Notes: generated by a model not told the origin, from the sequence alone. A DNA stretch of 64,000 nucleotides from Nanosynbacter sp. (GCA_015257455.1 JABZKD010000001.1:79106-143105); one strand, 5' to 3'. Shown: positions 39,369 to 49,462, counted from the first letter of the stretch. Numbers and translations are program-made.

Positions 39369-42300
39369 AGAACAGCAAGCCGCCATTGAATATCTAGGCG
39401 GACCACTTCTGGTTTTAGCTGGTCCAGGTACCGGTAAGACGCAAATTATTTCTCAGCGCGTCGCTCACATCTTGAATGTTACCCAAACCAACCCAAGCAA
39501 CATCCTTTGTCTCACTTTTACTGACGCCGCCGCCACCAACATGCGCGACCGTCTACGCACCGTGATCGGTAACTCCGCTGATGAATTGAACATCATGACC
39601 TATCATTCCTTCGGCAAAACCATCATCGGGCGCTACCAGAATTATGCCACCGAAATTGAACGTTTATCCGAAAAAAATATTAGCCCCGTCGAAGCGGAGA
39701 ATTTCTTCCAGCAACTTCTTGACGAGCTACCTATTACTAATCCATTGCGAGCTAATAAAGCTAGCGAAGTATCCGGGTTAATCAATAAACTTAAAAATGC
39801 CAATCTCTCCATCGCCGACTTAACTACCAACCAGGAAGCCAATCAAAAAGATATTGAAAATCTCAACCAAGCTCTCGCCGCCACCACCATTGGTAAAGCC
39901 AGTAGTGGTAATTTTGAAAGTAAATGTAAGGAACGCTATTTTCCGATTCTTACCGTATTAGGCCAAGTCAGTTCTTCCCATGATCAAAATATCTTACCGA
40001 ACGTACCATATATTTCCAGCGAACTCTATCGCCAGATGCTTGATCTTTATCAGTCTGAAATCGCCAAAGATAAACCTTCCATTGCAGCTCTAAAAAAATT
40101 TACCGATAAACACTTCACTTTAAATGCTAATGGGGTTTGTTACTATAAACAAACTAACGATATTGTTAAATTTTCTACCATTCTAGATTTTTGTCAAAAA
40201 TACCAGACCTATCTCGCCGACAGCCGTTTAGTTGACTATGCTGATATGATTCTTGAAGCCATTAAACATCTAGAGACTGACCCAGATTTTAAAGCCATGA
40301 TGGCCGAGCAATTTCAATACATCATGCTTGATGAGTTTCAGGATTCCAATCCGGCGCAAGTTCGTTTAATTCAACTTATTACCGACTACGATAAGCCGGA
40401 AATTATGGCCGTAGGTGATGACGACCAAACCATTTACGAATTTCAGGGTGCACTTTCTTCTAATCTCGTCGATTTTTATCAGCATTATCACGCCAAAATC
40501 ATTATTCTTAAAGAAAATTATCGTTCAACCAGTGAAATCCTGGCTTTGTCACGTAAAATTGCCGACCAAATCCCCGATAGCTTTGTTAAATCCGAGTCCG
40601 TCCTAAACAGCCTGGGTGAAACTTCTGGTGACTTCACTAAAGATCTTCATGCCGCCAGAAACTCAGAATTATCAAAAATCACTAGTGACGATCAGGCGCT
40701 TCAACCAATCAACCACCCAAACACTCGTATTTCTCGCCATCACTTCAGTGATACCATTTCTGAGTACCAGTGGGTCGCTGAAACCATCCATAATCTTATC
40801 CAAAGTGGGGAAGAGCAAAAAAATATTGCCATTATCGCTCGAAAACACGATGTCTTAAAGGCGATACTGCCGTATCTTCGCAAATACGACAATATTAATG
40901 TCACTTATGAACGAAAGGAAAATATTCTTGAAGATGCCAAAATCAAAGAACTTCATGACCTACTTCGTGTCATTCACCAGCTCACATCTGGACAAGACCC
41001 CCTTGATTTACTTGCAGAAATTATGAGCGCCGACTATCTCGGACTTAATCCACTTGATTTTGTGCAACTAGTTCACACTGGATATCACGACCATCGTCAT
41101 TTTCTCGATTATCTACTCGGTTATCAAAAACTTCCCGCCGTACAAAATTTTGCCAAATTCCTCGCTGAACTTGCCAAAAAATCTCTCACCTCGTCTGTCG
41201 AAGATATGATAAATTTCCTCATCAACTTAAAACCAATCTATCTTGATCTTGAAACTTCAGAAGCAAATTCTAAGTCCACTATCATTGATCCACTCGAGAC
41301 TAACTCAGAATCTGCCGACCCTACCAAAAAATCTCTTTATATTTCACCATTTGTGCCAAATCTTGACTATGAAAATCCAGAAACCCTATCTAAGCAGCTA
41401 ACTTCCAAAGAAGTTCGCCAGATGGTAGATTTTTACCAAAATCTCGCCACTCTCAAGGAAGCATTTTACGATTTCACCAAGACCGAACACCCAAAGCTCG
41501 CCGACTATATTGATTTTCTCGATAAGTATCAAGCCACCAATACTGCTATTCAAAAATCTGCAATTTTCTCCGATGGCCAAAACGCTATCACTCTAATCTC
41601 CGCCCATAAATCTAAAGGTCTTGAATTCAAACACGTCTTCCTCCTTGACCTTTCTGACGCTCATTGGAATCAGAATCGTGGGTCGCAGGGAATTAAACCA
41701 CCATTTAATCTGACTTTTGTCAATGGAGCTACCGAAAGTGAAGGATGTAATCTACGTCTCCTCTTTGTGGCCATGACTCGTGCCGCCAAATCTCTCACCA
41801 TGACCAGTGCTACTATTAATCACAACCAGAGCACTACCAAGCCGCTTGGCATGATGATGGAGATAAATGAGGAAAAAGTTATTAAAACCTCTCCGTTACT
41901 AGAAGCGCCTGAAATCTTCCAGCATCCGTCCGATAATTCTGAAATTACCGAATTACAGCATCTAAAATCTACCTGGCTCGACAAATATCTCGATCCAAAA
42001 GACGATTTACTCAAATATCTTCACGCCAAAGCCGACAATATTTGGCTTTCTGCCACCGATGTTTCAAATTTCGTAGATCTCGAATATAACGGTCCATTAA
42101 ATTTCTACCGCAACCGTCTCATTGGCGCACCACGCCGTATTGAAAATGTGGTGAATATTGAAAAGGGTAATCTGATTCACAAATGTTTTGAGATGATTAC
42201 TAATCAAAAAATCACCGCTGAGCAGGCCCTTGAATATTACCTTGAAACTGCCAAAAATCTTGATCTTTCGGAGCGTGAAATCGAAGATCTCATTACCATT

Positions 42301-42888
42301 GGTAAAACCGAATTGCTTCAAAGTATCGAGTATTTCCACGACATTCTCTTTGACGAGCATGCTAAGGCCGAAGTTTCATTTAGTTATGAAAAACTTTCCT
42401 TCGAAGGTGTCCCTATCACCGGTACCATCGATCACCTCACCATCGACAAACAAAATAAAACTATTCGTATCTACGATTTCAAAACCTCAACTGGCATGCA
42501 AGAAAAGGATACCTGGAAAAATAACAAAAAACTTTTCATCTATACCATTCAGCTGCTTTTCTATTACTATCTTGTCACCACTTCGCCAACCTATAAAAAT
42601 TACACCATCGAATCTATGAGCTTACTTTTCGTTCTTCCAAGCTATAAAAACGTCAAACCAGGCGAGCCAGGTGAATTCTTCGAAAAAACCATCACTAAAT
42701 CCGAAATCGCTGAATTTGATATCGACATTCCGAAACTCATTCACGCCATCCGACATCAACTAGATACCTTGGATTTCTTAAATACCGAATCCTTTGCCTG
42801 CAAACCAGTCGGATACACCACCAAGAAAGCTGAGATTATCGACTTCGCCAACCAGCTAATCGCCGACTATGATAAAATTAAAGAGTAA
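39355..42888 (+). CDS. UvrD-type superfamily 1 helicase fused to a PD-(D/E)XK nuclease
   Basis: 1177 residues from ATG 39355 (AAAGGAGA upstream; an earlier in-frame start at 39325 lies before it). Helicase motifs run Walker A AGPGTGKT (22-29), LDEFQDSNPAQ (Walker B), VGDDDQTIYEFQGA, ENYRSTSEIL, ISAHKSKGLEF and LFVAMTRAAKSL. The C-terminal 250 residues form a RecB/AddB-like nuclease: KGNLIHKCFE, then VPITGTIDHL and YDFKTSTG (catalytic Asp and Lys). Such fusions resemble AddA and process DNA ends; no AddB partner is adjacent. It has coupled stop-start overlaps on both sides (14 nt upstream, TAATG downstream). Confidence 0.92.
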   Translation: MRPNKEQQAAIEYLGGPLLVLAGPGTGKTQIISQRVAHILNVTQTNPSNILCLTFTDAAATNMRDRLRTVIGNSADELNIMTYHSFGKTIIGRYQNYATEIERLSEKNISPVEAENFFQQLLDELPITNPLRANKASEVSGLINKLKNANLSIADLTTNQEANQKDIENLNQALAATTIGKASSGNFESKCKERYFPILTVLGQVSSSHDQNILPNVPYISSELYRQMLDLYQSEIAKDKPSIAALKKFTDKHFTLNANGVCYYKQTNDIVKFSTILDFCQKYQTYLADSRLVDYADMILEAIKHLETDPDFKAMMAEQFQYIMLDEFQDSNPAQVRLIQLITDYDKPEIMAVGDDDQTIYEFQGALSSNLVDFYQHYHAKIIILKENYRSTSEILALSRKIADQIPDSFVKSESVLNSLGETSGDFTKDLHAARNSELSKITSDDQALQPINHPNTRISRHHFSDTISEYQWVAETIHNLIQSGEEQKNIAIIARKHDVLKAILPYLRKYDNINVTYERKENILEDAKIKELHDLLRVIHQLTSGQDPLDLLAEIMSADYLGLNPLDFVQLVHTGYHDHRHFLDYLLGYQKLPAVQNFAKFLAELAKKSLTSSVEDMINFLINLKPIYLDLETSEANSKSTIIDPLETNSESADPTKKSLYISPFVPNLDYENPETLSKQLTSKEVRQMVDFYQNLATLKEAFYDFTKTEHPKLADYIDFLDKYQATNTAIQKSAIFSDGQNAITLISAHKSKGLEFKHVFLLDLSDAHWNQNRGSQGIKPPFNLTFVNGATESEGCNLRLLFVAMTRAAKSLTMTSATINHNQSTTKPLGMMMEINEEKVIKTSPLLEAPEIFQHPSDNSEITELQHLKSTWLDKYLDPKDDLLKYLHAKADNIWLSATDVSNFVDLEYNGPLNFYRNRLIGAPRRIENVVNIEKGNLIHKCFEMITNQKITAEQALEYYLETAKNLDLSEREIEDLITIGKTELLQSIEYFHDILFDEHAKAEVSFSYEKLSFEGVPITGTIDHLTIDKQNKTIRIYDFKTSTGMQEKDTWKNNKKLFIYTIQLLFYYYLVTTSPTYKNYTIESMSLLFVLPSYKNVKPGEPGEFFEKTITKSEIAEFDIDIPKLIHAIRHQLDTLDFLNTESFACKPVGYTTKKAEIIDFANQLIADYDKIKE

Positions 42889-43874
42889 TGTATCAAAATT
42901 TTTCAGAATTTCTCCAAAACAAAAGCAAAATCTGCGTCATTCAAGCCGAAAATCCCGACGGAGACTCCTTAGGTTCCAGCTTAGCCCTAGAAGCACTCCT
43001 TGAAGATAAAGAAGTTTCACTTTATTGCCCGGTCAATGTGCCAAAATATCTTCGTTATTTTTCCGGCTGGGAACGCATTGATCAAAATTTTGATTACCAC
43101 GCGGACGGTTATATCATTGTCGATACCGCCGCCACTATTCTTCTTAGCAAACTACTTGATGATTTGGTGATTCGCAATATTCTCTACACTAAACCAATTT
43201 TCGTCATCGACCATCATGAAACTGACGATGATTTAGATTTTCCACATCAAAGTATTATCGAACATTTACCATCTTGCACTAATCTGATTTACAAAATTGC
43301 CATTGATCAAAATATCAAAATCAATCAATCCGCCGCCGAAAATATTTTTCAAGGTCTACTTTCCGATACTCTTGGCCTCACCACCGCTGGAGTCACCGCT
43401 GATACTTTCCGCGTCGCGGCCCACCTTGCCGAACTTGGCGCCGACATCAATAAGCTAGAAGAAAGTCGCAAAGAATACATGAAAAAGTCGCGACGTATTC
43501 TCGATTATAAGGCCGACCTCATTAAGCGCATCGAATATAGCCTCGATGATAAGCTTTCCACCATCCATATTCCTTGGTCTGATATTACAGAATTTTCTGA
43601 TGAGTATAATCCAAACGCGCTCATCCTCGAAGAGATGAAGATGGTCGAAGGCGTCGAAGTCGCCGTGGCCATTAAAACATATCCAGACGGCAAAGTCACT
43701 GGCAAAATTCGTACCTCGAAGCCAATCGCTGATAAGGTCGCTGGTTATTTTGGTGGCGGTGGTCACCCATTTGCCGCTGGCTTTCGCACTTATGACACCA
43801 CTTATGATGACGTATTACGTGACTTAGTTTTCTGTTGTAATGATTTACTTTTTAAATCTGAAGAAACTAATTAA
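42888..43874 (+). CDS. DHH-family phosphoesterase (NrnA-like nano-RNase/pAp phosphatase)
   Basis: 328 residues. The DHH domain shows NPDGDSLGSSLAL, the IVDTA strand, and VIDHHETDD (the DHH motif). The C-terminal DHHA1 domain has GKIRTSKPIADKVAGYFGGGGHPFAAGF. The family degrades very short RNAs and 3'-phosphoadenosine phosphate, finishing mRNA turnover. The start overlaps the stop of the helicase gene. The metal-binding Asp and His residues are all present. Confidence 0.9.
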   Translation: MYQNFSEFLQNKSKICVIQAENPDGDSLGSSLALEALLEDKEVSLYCPVNVPKYLRYFSGWERIDQNFDYHADGYIIVDTAATILLSKLLDDLVIRNILYTKPIFVIDHHETDDDLDFPHQSIIEHLPSCTNLIYKIAIDQNIKINQSAAENIFQGLLSDTLGLTTAGVTADTFRVAAHLAELGADINKLEESRKEYMKKSRRILDYKADLIKRIEYSLDDKLSTIHIPWSDITEFSDEYNPNALILEEMKMVEGVEVAVAIKTYPDGKVTGKIRTSKPIADKVAGYFGGGGHPFAAGFRTYDTTYDDVLRDLVFCCNDLLFKSEETN

Positions 43875-43886
43875 TCGAGAAACATT

Positions 43887-45302
43887 ATGACCAAACTTCA
43901 CCTATTCAATACCAAAACTCGCCAAATCGAAGAATTCATCCCTCAAAATTCCGAAAACGTCAAAATCTACACCTGTGGACCAACCGTTTATAATTTTGCC
44001 CACATTGGAAATTTCGCTAGCTATATCTACTGGGATCTCCTAGTTCGCACTCTCAAAATTAATCATTTAACTCCTCACCGTATTATTAATATTACTGATG
44101 TCGGACACCTCGCATCTGATGCTGACGACGGGGAAGATAAACTCGAAAAAGGCGCCAAACGTGAAAATAAAACCGTTTGGGAAATTGCCAAATTTTATGA
44201 AGCGGCTTTCATTAAAGATTTTAATGCTCTAAATTTATTACCACCTACCAAGTTCTGCCGCGCCACCGACTACATTCAAGAAGATCTTGAAGTGATTAAC
44301 ACCTTAATTGAGCGTGGATACACCTACGAAACTTCCGATGGGATTTATTTTGATACCAGTAAATTTGCTACCTATGCTGATTTTGCTAGACTTGATCTAG
44401 ATAACCTACGTGCTGGCGCCCGCGTCGATTTTAATTCCGAAAAACGCAATATTTCTGATTTTGCTATCTGGAAATTTATTAAACCTGGCGAAGATCATGC
44501 CATGCAGTGGGATTTTCAAGGCAAAAAAGGCTACCCAGGCTGGCATCTTGAATGCTCCACCATCTCACATTTTGAATTAGGTGAGCCCCTCGACATTCAT
44601 GCCGGCGGCATCGATCACATTCCGATTCATCACACCAATGAAATCGCCCAATCGGAAGCTGCTTTTGGTAAAACTATGGCTAATTACTGGCTCCACGCCA
44701 ATTTCATCACCATTGATAATCAAAAAATTAGCAAATCCCTTGGCAATACTTATTCAATTCAAGATCTAAAAGACCGCGGCTTCTCACCACTCGACTTTAA
44801 GCTCTGGATTTTGCAAGGACATTATCAATCCGAACGAAATTTCACTTTCGAAGGCCTTGCGGCTGCCAAAAATCGACGCCTACATTGGCTAAATCGCCTT
44901 GCGAAAACCCTGCAGGAAACTGCTACCATCGAAAATCAAGCTGCTCTTCTTACTAAGATTCAACAAGATCACTATCAAACTACGGAATTACAAGAAAAAC
45001 TCATCGCCATCATTAATCAGAACCTTAACTCCGCTGAGGTCTTTGCTGAAATTGATCAAAATGAATTAAGTTTAGATGATTGGCGTTTTGTCGATGAATT
45101 ATTCGGACTTCGTTTCTTCGATTGTCTTATTCTGCCATCAAACGAAATTCAAACGCTTATTAAAGAGCGCGCCGAAGCTAAACTAAATAAAGATTACGCC
45201 AAGGCCGACCAGATTCGCGAAGACTTAAAAGCCCATAATTTTAGTATTTTAGACACCAATCAAACCAGTTTCTGGCAATATCTTGAAACACCAATGATAT
45301 AA
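43887..45302 (+). CDS. cysS: Cysteine--tRNA ligase
   Basis: Class I synthetase, 471 residues (normal). YTCGPTVYNFAHIGN carries the first zinc Cys30 and the HIGN version of the HIGH motif (39-42). The other zinc ligands are in WHLECSTI and GGIDHIPIHHTNE, and the KMSKS loop reads KISKSLGN. The C-terminal helical domain is present. It lies 12 bp after the DHH gene with GAGAAAC as a weak ribosome-binding site. Unlike several structural zinc fingers in this window, this catalytic zinc site is intact. Confidence 0.97.
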   Translation: MTKLHLFNTKTRQIEEFIPQNSENVKIYTCGPTVYNFAHIGNFASYIYWDLLVRTLKINHLTPHRIINITDVGHLASDADDGEDKLEKGAKRENKTVWEIAKFYEAAFIKDFNALNLLPPTKFCRATDYIQEDLEVINTLIERGYTYETSDGIYFDTSKFATYADFARLDLDNLRAGARVDFNSEKRNISDFAIWKFIKPGEDHAMQWDFQGKKGYPGWHLECSTISHFELGEPLDIHAGGIDHIPIHHTNEIAQSEAAFGKTMANYWLHANFITIDNQKISKSLGNTYSIQDLKDRGFSPLDFKLWILQGHYQSERNFTFEGLAAAKNRRLHWLNRLAKTLQETATIENQAALLTKIQQDHYQTTELQEKLIAIINQNLNSAEVFAEIDQNELSLDDWRFVDELFGLRFFDCLILPSNEIQTLIKERAEAKLNKDYAKADQIREDLKAHNFSILDTNQTSFWQYLETPMI

Positions 45303-45318
45303 TCAAACAAAGGAGTAT

Positions 45319-46410
45319 ATGTCACACACAATTGATATCGACACAAAAACATTTGTCCGCTTCTGGCTAGTCTTAATCGCTTTTGCCGCCGCCGGATTTT
45401 TCATTATTAAAGCTGCCGGTGGTCTAATCATCGTCGGAATTTCCGCTTTTCTAGCAATCTCTCTTCATCCGCTAGCTAAACAAATCGATAAAATCGACAA
45501 ACGTAAAAGTCGCCCTGGACTTTCTTCCGCATTAGCAGTTTTTACCATTGCACTAGCTTTTGCCATTATCGTGGGTGTGATTGGCCCGGTTATTGTCGAG
45601 CAAGTTTCCAATTTTCTCGCTACTGCACCTGCTAAGATTTCGGAGGTTATCGATCATTTAGATATTAATGGTATTGGCAATTATTTTGGCATTCCTAACC
45701 TCCAAGACAGCTTAACTTCCGGCATCAAAAGTTTCAGTAGTACGATGCTCGGCAATATTAGCAATATCGCCGTTGGCAGTATCGGTGCCATTAGCAATAT
45801 CATCACTAGTGTGATTCTTACCATTGTCCTCACCATTCTCTTCATGCTTGAAGGCCCGACCATGATGCAAGATTTTTGGCGTGTCATGGCAGTCAAAGAT
45901 AAAAAATCCGCCCACGTCTGGCAGCGCGTCATCACTCGCATGGGTAATGTGGTGGCAGCCTATGTTTCGTCCCAAGTCTTTATAGCTCTCCTCGACGGCC
46001 TCATGACTATGCTCGGCGTTTTTGTTATTACTCTTATCTTCGGTCTTCCAGTTACCCTTGCCGTACCACTTGGACTTATCTCCTTCCTCTTCTTCCTCAT
46101 TCCAATGTTTGGCCCAGTCATCGGCTGCATCTTGAATACTACTCTACTTTTCATCAACGCTCCTGGCGCCGCTATTGCTTTCTTTATTTTTTACCTCATC
46201 TATCAGCAAATCGAAAACAATATCATCGGCCCTCGCATTCAGGGTAAGGGACTCAATCTTCCTCCGCTCGCCATCTTAATTTCGATTACTATTGGTATGT
46301 ATGCTTTTGGTTTGATTGGCTGTATTGTGGCTATCCCAATCGCTGGCTGCATTAAAATTCTTTTCGAAGAAGCTTCCAATATCCGCGCTACGCTCGATGA
46401 CGAAAAATAA
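45319..46410 (+). CDS. AI-2E family (PF01594) membrane transporter
   Basis: 363 residues with seven to eight membrane spans. The paired spans near residues 15-50, the GFIGPVIVEQVSNF-like region and the C-terminal IYQQIENNIIGPRIQGKGLNLPPL block are typical of the family. Members have been linked to autoinducer-2 export or to sodium/proton exchange, so a substrate cannot be stated. The ribosome-binding site AAAGGAG lies before ATG 45319, 16 bp after cysS. Confidence 0.88.
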   Translation: MSHTIDIDTKTFVRFWLVLIAFAAAGFFIIKAAGGLIIVGISAFLAISLHPLAKQIDKIDKRKSRPGLSSALAVFTIALAFAIIVGVIGPVIVEQVSNFLATAPAKISEVIDHLDINGIGNYFGIPNLQDSLTSGIKSFSSTMLGNISNIAVGSIGAISNIITSVILTIVLTILFMLEGPTMMQDFWRVMAVKDKKSAHVWQRVITRMGNVVAAYVSSQVFIALLDGLMTMLGVFVITLIFGLPVTLAVPLGLISFLFFLIPMFGPVIGCILNTTLLFINAPGAAIAFFIFYLIYQQIENNIIGPRIQGKGLNLPPLAILISITIGMYAFGLIGCIVAIPIAGCIKILFEEASNIRATLDDEK

Positions 46411-46522
46411 TTAAAATTTAAAATCTAGTTCAAGATCGAAAGATCAAATCTTTCTGACCTGCTTGACTAGTCATCCAAAATTTCACATAATTAATAAGCA
46501 CTTAAAAAGGAAAAAATTTACT

Positions 46523-46894
46523 ATGGAACAAGTTTTACCATTTCTTGAAGGAATGTTTTATATTGCAACTACCGATGGCGATCAGCCACATCTTCGCATT
46601 TTTGATGCTGCTGGCATTCTCGACGGCCATCTCTACATTGGCACCAAATCTAACAAACAGGTTTACGCTCAAATCGAAAAAAATCCTAAGGTCGAAATTT
46701 ACGTCTTTAGCAACGAACTTGGCCTCATGCGTTTCACCGCTGAAGCTAAAACTGTTACCGACAAGGAACTAAATCAAAAAGCCTACGAATCCACCGGCAA
46801 AACTTACGACGAAACCTCTGCCGCTATCGAGCTCACCAATGTTCGTGGCTCCATCAAAACTAAAGACGGTGAAACCGTAGAACTTAATTTCTAA
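46523..46894 (+). CDS. Pyridoxamine 5'-phosphate oxidase-like flavin-binding protein
   Basis: 123 residues from ATG 46523, preceded by AAAAAGGAAAA; the frame extends upstream to 46463 but without a ribosome-binding site. The split-barrel FMN-binding fold is suggested by MFYIATTDGDQPHLRIF, GHLYIGTKSNKQVYAQI and EIYVFSNELGLMRFTA. Small members of the family reduce or bind flavins, F420 or haem; the substrate is unknown. It ends 1 bp before the next gene. Confidence 0.8.
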   Translation: MEQVLPFLEGMFYIATTDGDQPHLRIFDAAGILDGHLYIGTKSNKQVYAQIEKNPKVEIYVFSNELGLMRFTAEAKTVTDKELNQKAYESTGKTYDETSAAIELTNVRGSIKTKDGETVELNF

Positions 46895-46895
46895 G

Positions 46896-47579
46896 ATGGA
46901 CAAGCAAGTTAGAAAACGAAATCTCTTAATTTACTTCACCGCGATTTCGGCTGGGATCCTTCTGATTTCCAACTTAGCTGCGACTAAGCTTTGGGACCTC
47001 TTTGGTATTCCAGTCGACGGAGGGGTAATTAGCTTTCCAATTTCCTACATTCTCGGTGATATTATCATTGAATTTTACGGCCAAAAGACCGCTAAGCACA
47101 TCATTCTCGGTAGCCTCCTCGTTAATATCATTGCTGCGCTCACTTTTTGGATTGTCATCGCCCTGCCACCATTCGCTGGTACGGAAGGCATGCAAGAATC
47201 AATTGCCAATGTCCTAGGTTTTGCGCCACGTATTATTATTGGTTCACTCACTGCCTACCTGTTTTCACAGTTTTCCAACAACTACATCTTCGAAAAGATT
47301 AAGCAAAAGACTGGTCAAAAACTCTTCATCGTCCGCGCCCTCACCTCTTCTTTTGTCGCACATTTTTTCGATACTTTAGTCTTTGAAATTATCGCCTTCC
47401 TCGGCGTCTTGGCTTTTTCCGATTTTCTAAATCAAGCCATCTTCGCTTACATTATAGGCATCGGTATCGAAATCGTCTTGTCCCCAGTCGAAATCTTAAT
47501 CGTAAAAAATCTCCGCAAATACATTCCAGCCCATAAAGTTGAAATCGCAAAAATCGCGGACCAAGCGACTGAAAAATAG
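46896..47579 (+). CDS. yhhQ: Queuosine precursor transporter (YhhQ/VUT family)
   Basis: 227 residues, six membrane spans. Family landmarks are ISNLAATKLWD, FPISYILGDIIIEFYG and SSFVAHFFDTLVFEIIAFLG. YhhQ imports queuosine precursors such as queuine or preQ0/preQ1. The tgt gene begins 6 bp after its stop, which strongly supports the assignment, and no queuosine biosynthesis genes are nearby: the pair forms a salvage route dependent on the host or environment. Confidence 0.92.
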   Translation: MDKQVRKRNLLIYFTAISAGILLISNLAATKLWDLFGIPVDGGVISFPISYILGDIIIEFYGQKTAKHIILGSLLVNIIAALTFWIVIALPPFAGTEGMQESIANVLGFAPRIIIGSLTAYLFSQFSNNYIFEKIKQKTGQKLFIVRALTSSFVAHFFDTLVFEIIAFLGVLAFSDFLNQAIFAYIIGIGIEIVLSPVEILIVKNLRKYIPAHKVEIAKIADQATEK

Positions 47580-47585
47580 GGGATC

Positions 47586-48785
47586 ATGACGACTTCTGGT
47601 TTTTCTTTCGAAATTAATGAGCGTATTCCTGGGGCGCTCGGCCGCGCCGGAACTATTCATACCCCACACGGCGACATTAAGACTCCAGCCTTTATGGCGG
47701 TCGGCACCACCGGGGCCATTCGCTTTCTTTCACCAGAAGAACTTCATCAGACCAAAGCTCAAGCCATGCTCAGTAATGGTTACCACCTTCGTCGCAAATC
47801 GCACGAAATTGCGGAAGCTGGCGGTTTAGCCAACTGGTCAAATTGGCATGGGCCGACCCTCACCGATTCTGGTGGCTTCCAAGTCATGTCACTCGGTTCT
47901 GGCCTTGGCAAAGTCGTCTCTATGGAGCGCGAGCGTGGTGTAGTTAATACCGCCCACCAAGAACGCCTCGCCCACGTTACCGAAGATGGGGTTAATTTCC
48001 GCGACCCTTTCGATGGTCAACCAGATTTTATTGGCCCAGAAGAATCTATGCAGATTCAATGCCGTATCGGCGCCGATATTCACATGGCTTTTGATGAACT
48101 TACTTCCTTAGCCGACAGCTACGAATATAATGTTGAGGCTCTCGCCCGTACCGAACGTTGGGCTAAACGTAGTCTCGACGAGCATTTTAAATTACGTGAC
48201 TCACTCGGCTACCGTCAAAGCCTTTATGGAGTTCTACAGGGTGGTCGCTGGGAAGATTTAAGGCGCAGTACGGCCAAAAAATTTGGCAAAATGCCATTTG
48301 ATGGCTATGGTCTTGGTGGCGCCTTTCTTAAGGAAGACCTCGGTGAAATTTTACGTTGGTGTAATGAGGAATTACCTGAAAACAAACCTCGTCACCTACT
48401 GGGACTTTCCCATCCCGACGATATTTTAATTGGTACCGAAATGGGCGCCGACACTTTCGACTGTGTCGCACCGACCCGCGAAGCTCGCCACGGTAAAATT
48501 TATACCAAATACGGCGATATTAATCTGCGTAAGTTTAAGGATAGCAATGAATTACTTGATGCCCACTGCGACTGTACTACTTGTAGAGCTGGTTGGACCA
48601 GGGGACAATTGCGTGCACTTTGGAAATCTGGTGACCCGGAGTTAAAACGTCAGTATTATAATCTTGCTACCGCCCATAATTTACGCTTCATCATTCGCCT
48701 AACTGAGCAAATTCGTGAAAGTATTTTGAATCAAACTTTTACTGAATTCAAAAAACAGTTCTTACACGATTATTATCAAAAATAA
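47586..48785 (+). CDS. tgt: tRNA-guanine (queuine) transglycosylase
   Basis: 399 residues. Exchanges guanine 34 in tRNAs with GUN anticodons for preQ1 or queuine. TLTDSGGFQVMSL holds the first catalytic Asp, VLQGGRWEDLRR the substrate loop, and MGADTFDCVAPTREARHG the nucleophile Asp. The zinc site CDCTTC (Cys328, 330, 333) with His364 is intact. The recognition loop reads GYGLGGAFLKED, differing from the GGLAVGE of typical proteobacterial enzymes, so whether the base is preQ1 or queuine is open. It is coupled to yhhQ. Confidence 0.95.
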   Translation: MTTSGFSFEINERIPGALGRAGTIHTPHGDIKTPAFMAVGTTGAIRFLSPEELHQTKAQAMLSNGYHLRRKSHEIAEAGGLANWSNWHGPTLTDSGGFQVMSLGSGLGKVVSMERERGVVNTAHQERLAHVTEDGVNFRDPFDGQPDFIGPEESMQIQCRIGADIHMAFDELTSLADSYEYNVEALARTERWAKRSLDEHFKLRDSLGYRQSLYGVLQGGRWEDLRRSTAKKFGKMPFDGYGLGGAFLKEDLGEILRWCNEELPENKPRHLLGLSHPDDILIGTEMGADTFDCVAPTREARHGKIYTKYGDINLRKFKDSNELLDAHCDCTTCRAGWTRGQLRALWKSGDPELKRQYYNLATAHNLRFIIRLTEQIRESILNQTFTEFKKQFLHDYYQK

Positions 48786-48797
48786 GAACCATAATCG

Positions 48798-48806
48798 TGA
48801 TAAAAT
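48798..48806 (+). promoter_or_regulatory. Extended -10 promoter of lepB, leaderless GTG
   Basis: TGA TAAAAT ends 6 nt before GTG 48813, with no Shine-Dalgarno sequence. Confidence 0.6.
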
Positions 48807-48812
48807 AGATTA

Positions 48813-49454
48813 GTGGAAAATAAAGTTTCATTCTTCAAAAGATATCCAATCGTTAAAGATTTTGTTAATTTAATTGTTTTTGTCGCCTGTGTTATTCTCG
48901 GCACCATGTTCTTAAATGCCTACGTTTTTCGCTCCTATAATGTCGTCGGACATTCCATGGATAACACTTTAAGCGAAAACGACCGTTTAATCGTCAATCG
49001 ACTAGCTGTCAGCATGAGCCATCTATCGGGCAAGGAATACGTACCAGAACGTGGCCAAATCATTGTTTTCTTGAATGGCGAATCTAGTGGCAAGCTAACT
49101 TGTAGTGTCGATCCTACCATTAAAGACCAATATATCATCAAGCGTGTCATTGCTTTTCCAGGCGAACGCGTGGTAGTAAAAGACGGCAAAATTACGGTTT
49201 ATAATGACCAGAACCCTAATGGCTTCGACCCAGATGCCGCTACCAGAAAGTCCACCACTGATGGCCCAAAGGCCAATACTTCCGGTGAAGTCGATACGAC
49301 CGTTCCAGATGGTGAAATTTTCGTAGTCGGAGACAACCGTGAAGGCACTCATTCCTACGATTCTCGTTATGGCCTTGGCACTATTCCGTATTGTCGCATC
49401 ATCGGACCAGTTCTCATGCGACTTTATCCCTTCGATCACATTCGTTTATTTTAA
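48813..49454 (+). CDS. lepB: Signal peptidase I
   Basis: Membrane serine protease that removes signal peptides from Sec substrates, including presumably the BspA-like proteins. 213 residues, one N-terminal span (about 16-36). The catalytic Ser48 is in GHSMDNTL and the catalytic Lys110 in YIIKRVIAFPGE; the C-terminal box VVGDNREGTHSYDSR is present. The Gram-positive-like short form has a single anchor. The start is a leaderless-looking GTG. No terminator separates it from tgt. Confidence 0.96.
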   Translation: MENKVSFFKRYPIVKDFVNLIVFVACVILGTMFLNAYVFRSYNVVGHSMDNTLSENDRLIVNRLAVSMSHLSGKEYVPERGQIIVFLNGESSGKLTCSVDPTIKDQYIIKRVIAFPGERVVVKDGKITVYNDQNPNGFDPDAATRKSTTDGPKANTSGEVDTTVPDGEIFVVGDNREGTHSYDSRYGLGTIPYCRIIGPVLMRLYPFDHIRLF

Positions 49455-49462
49455 TAATAAGG

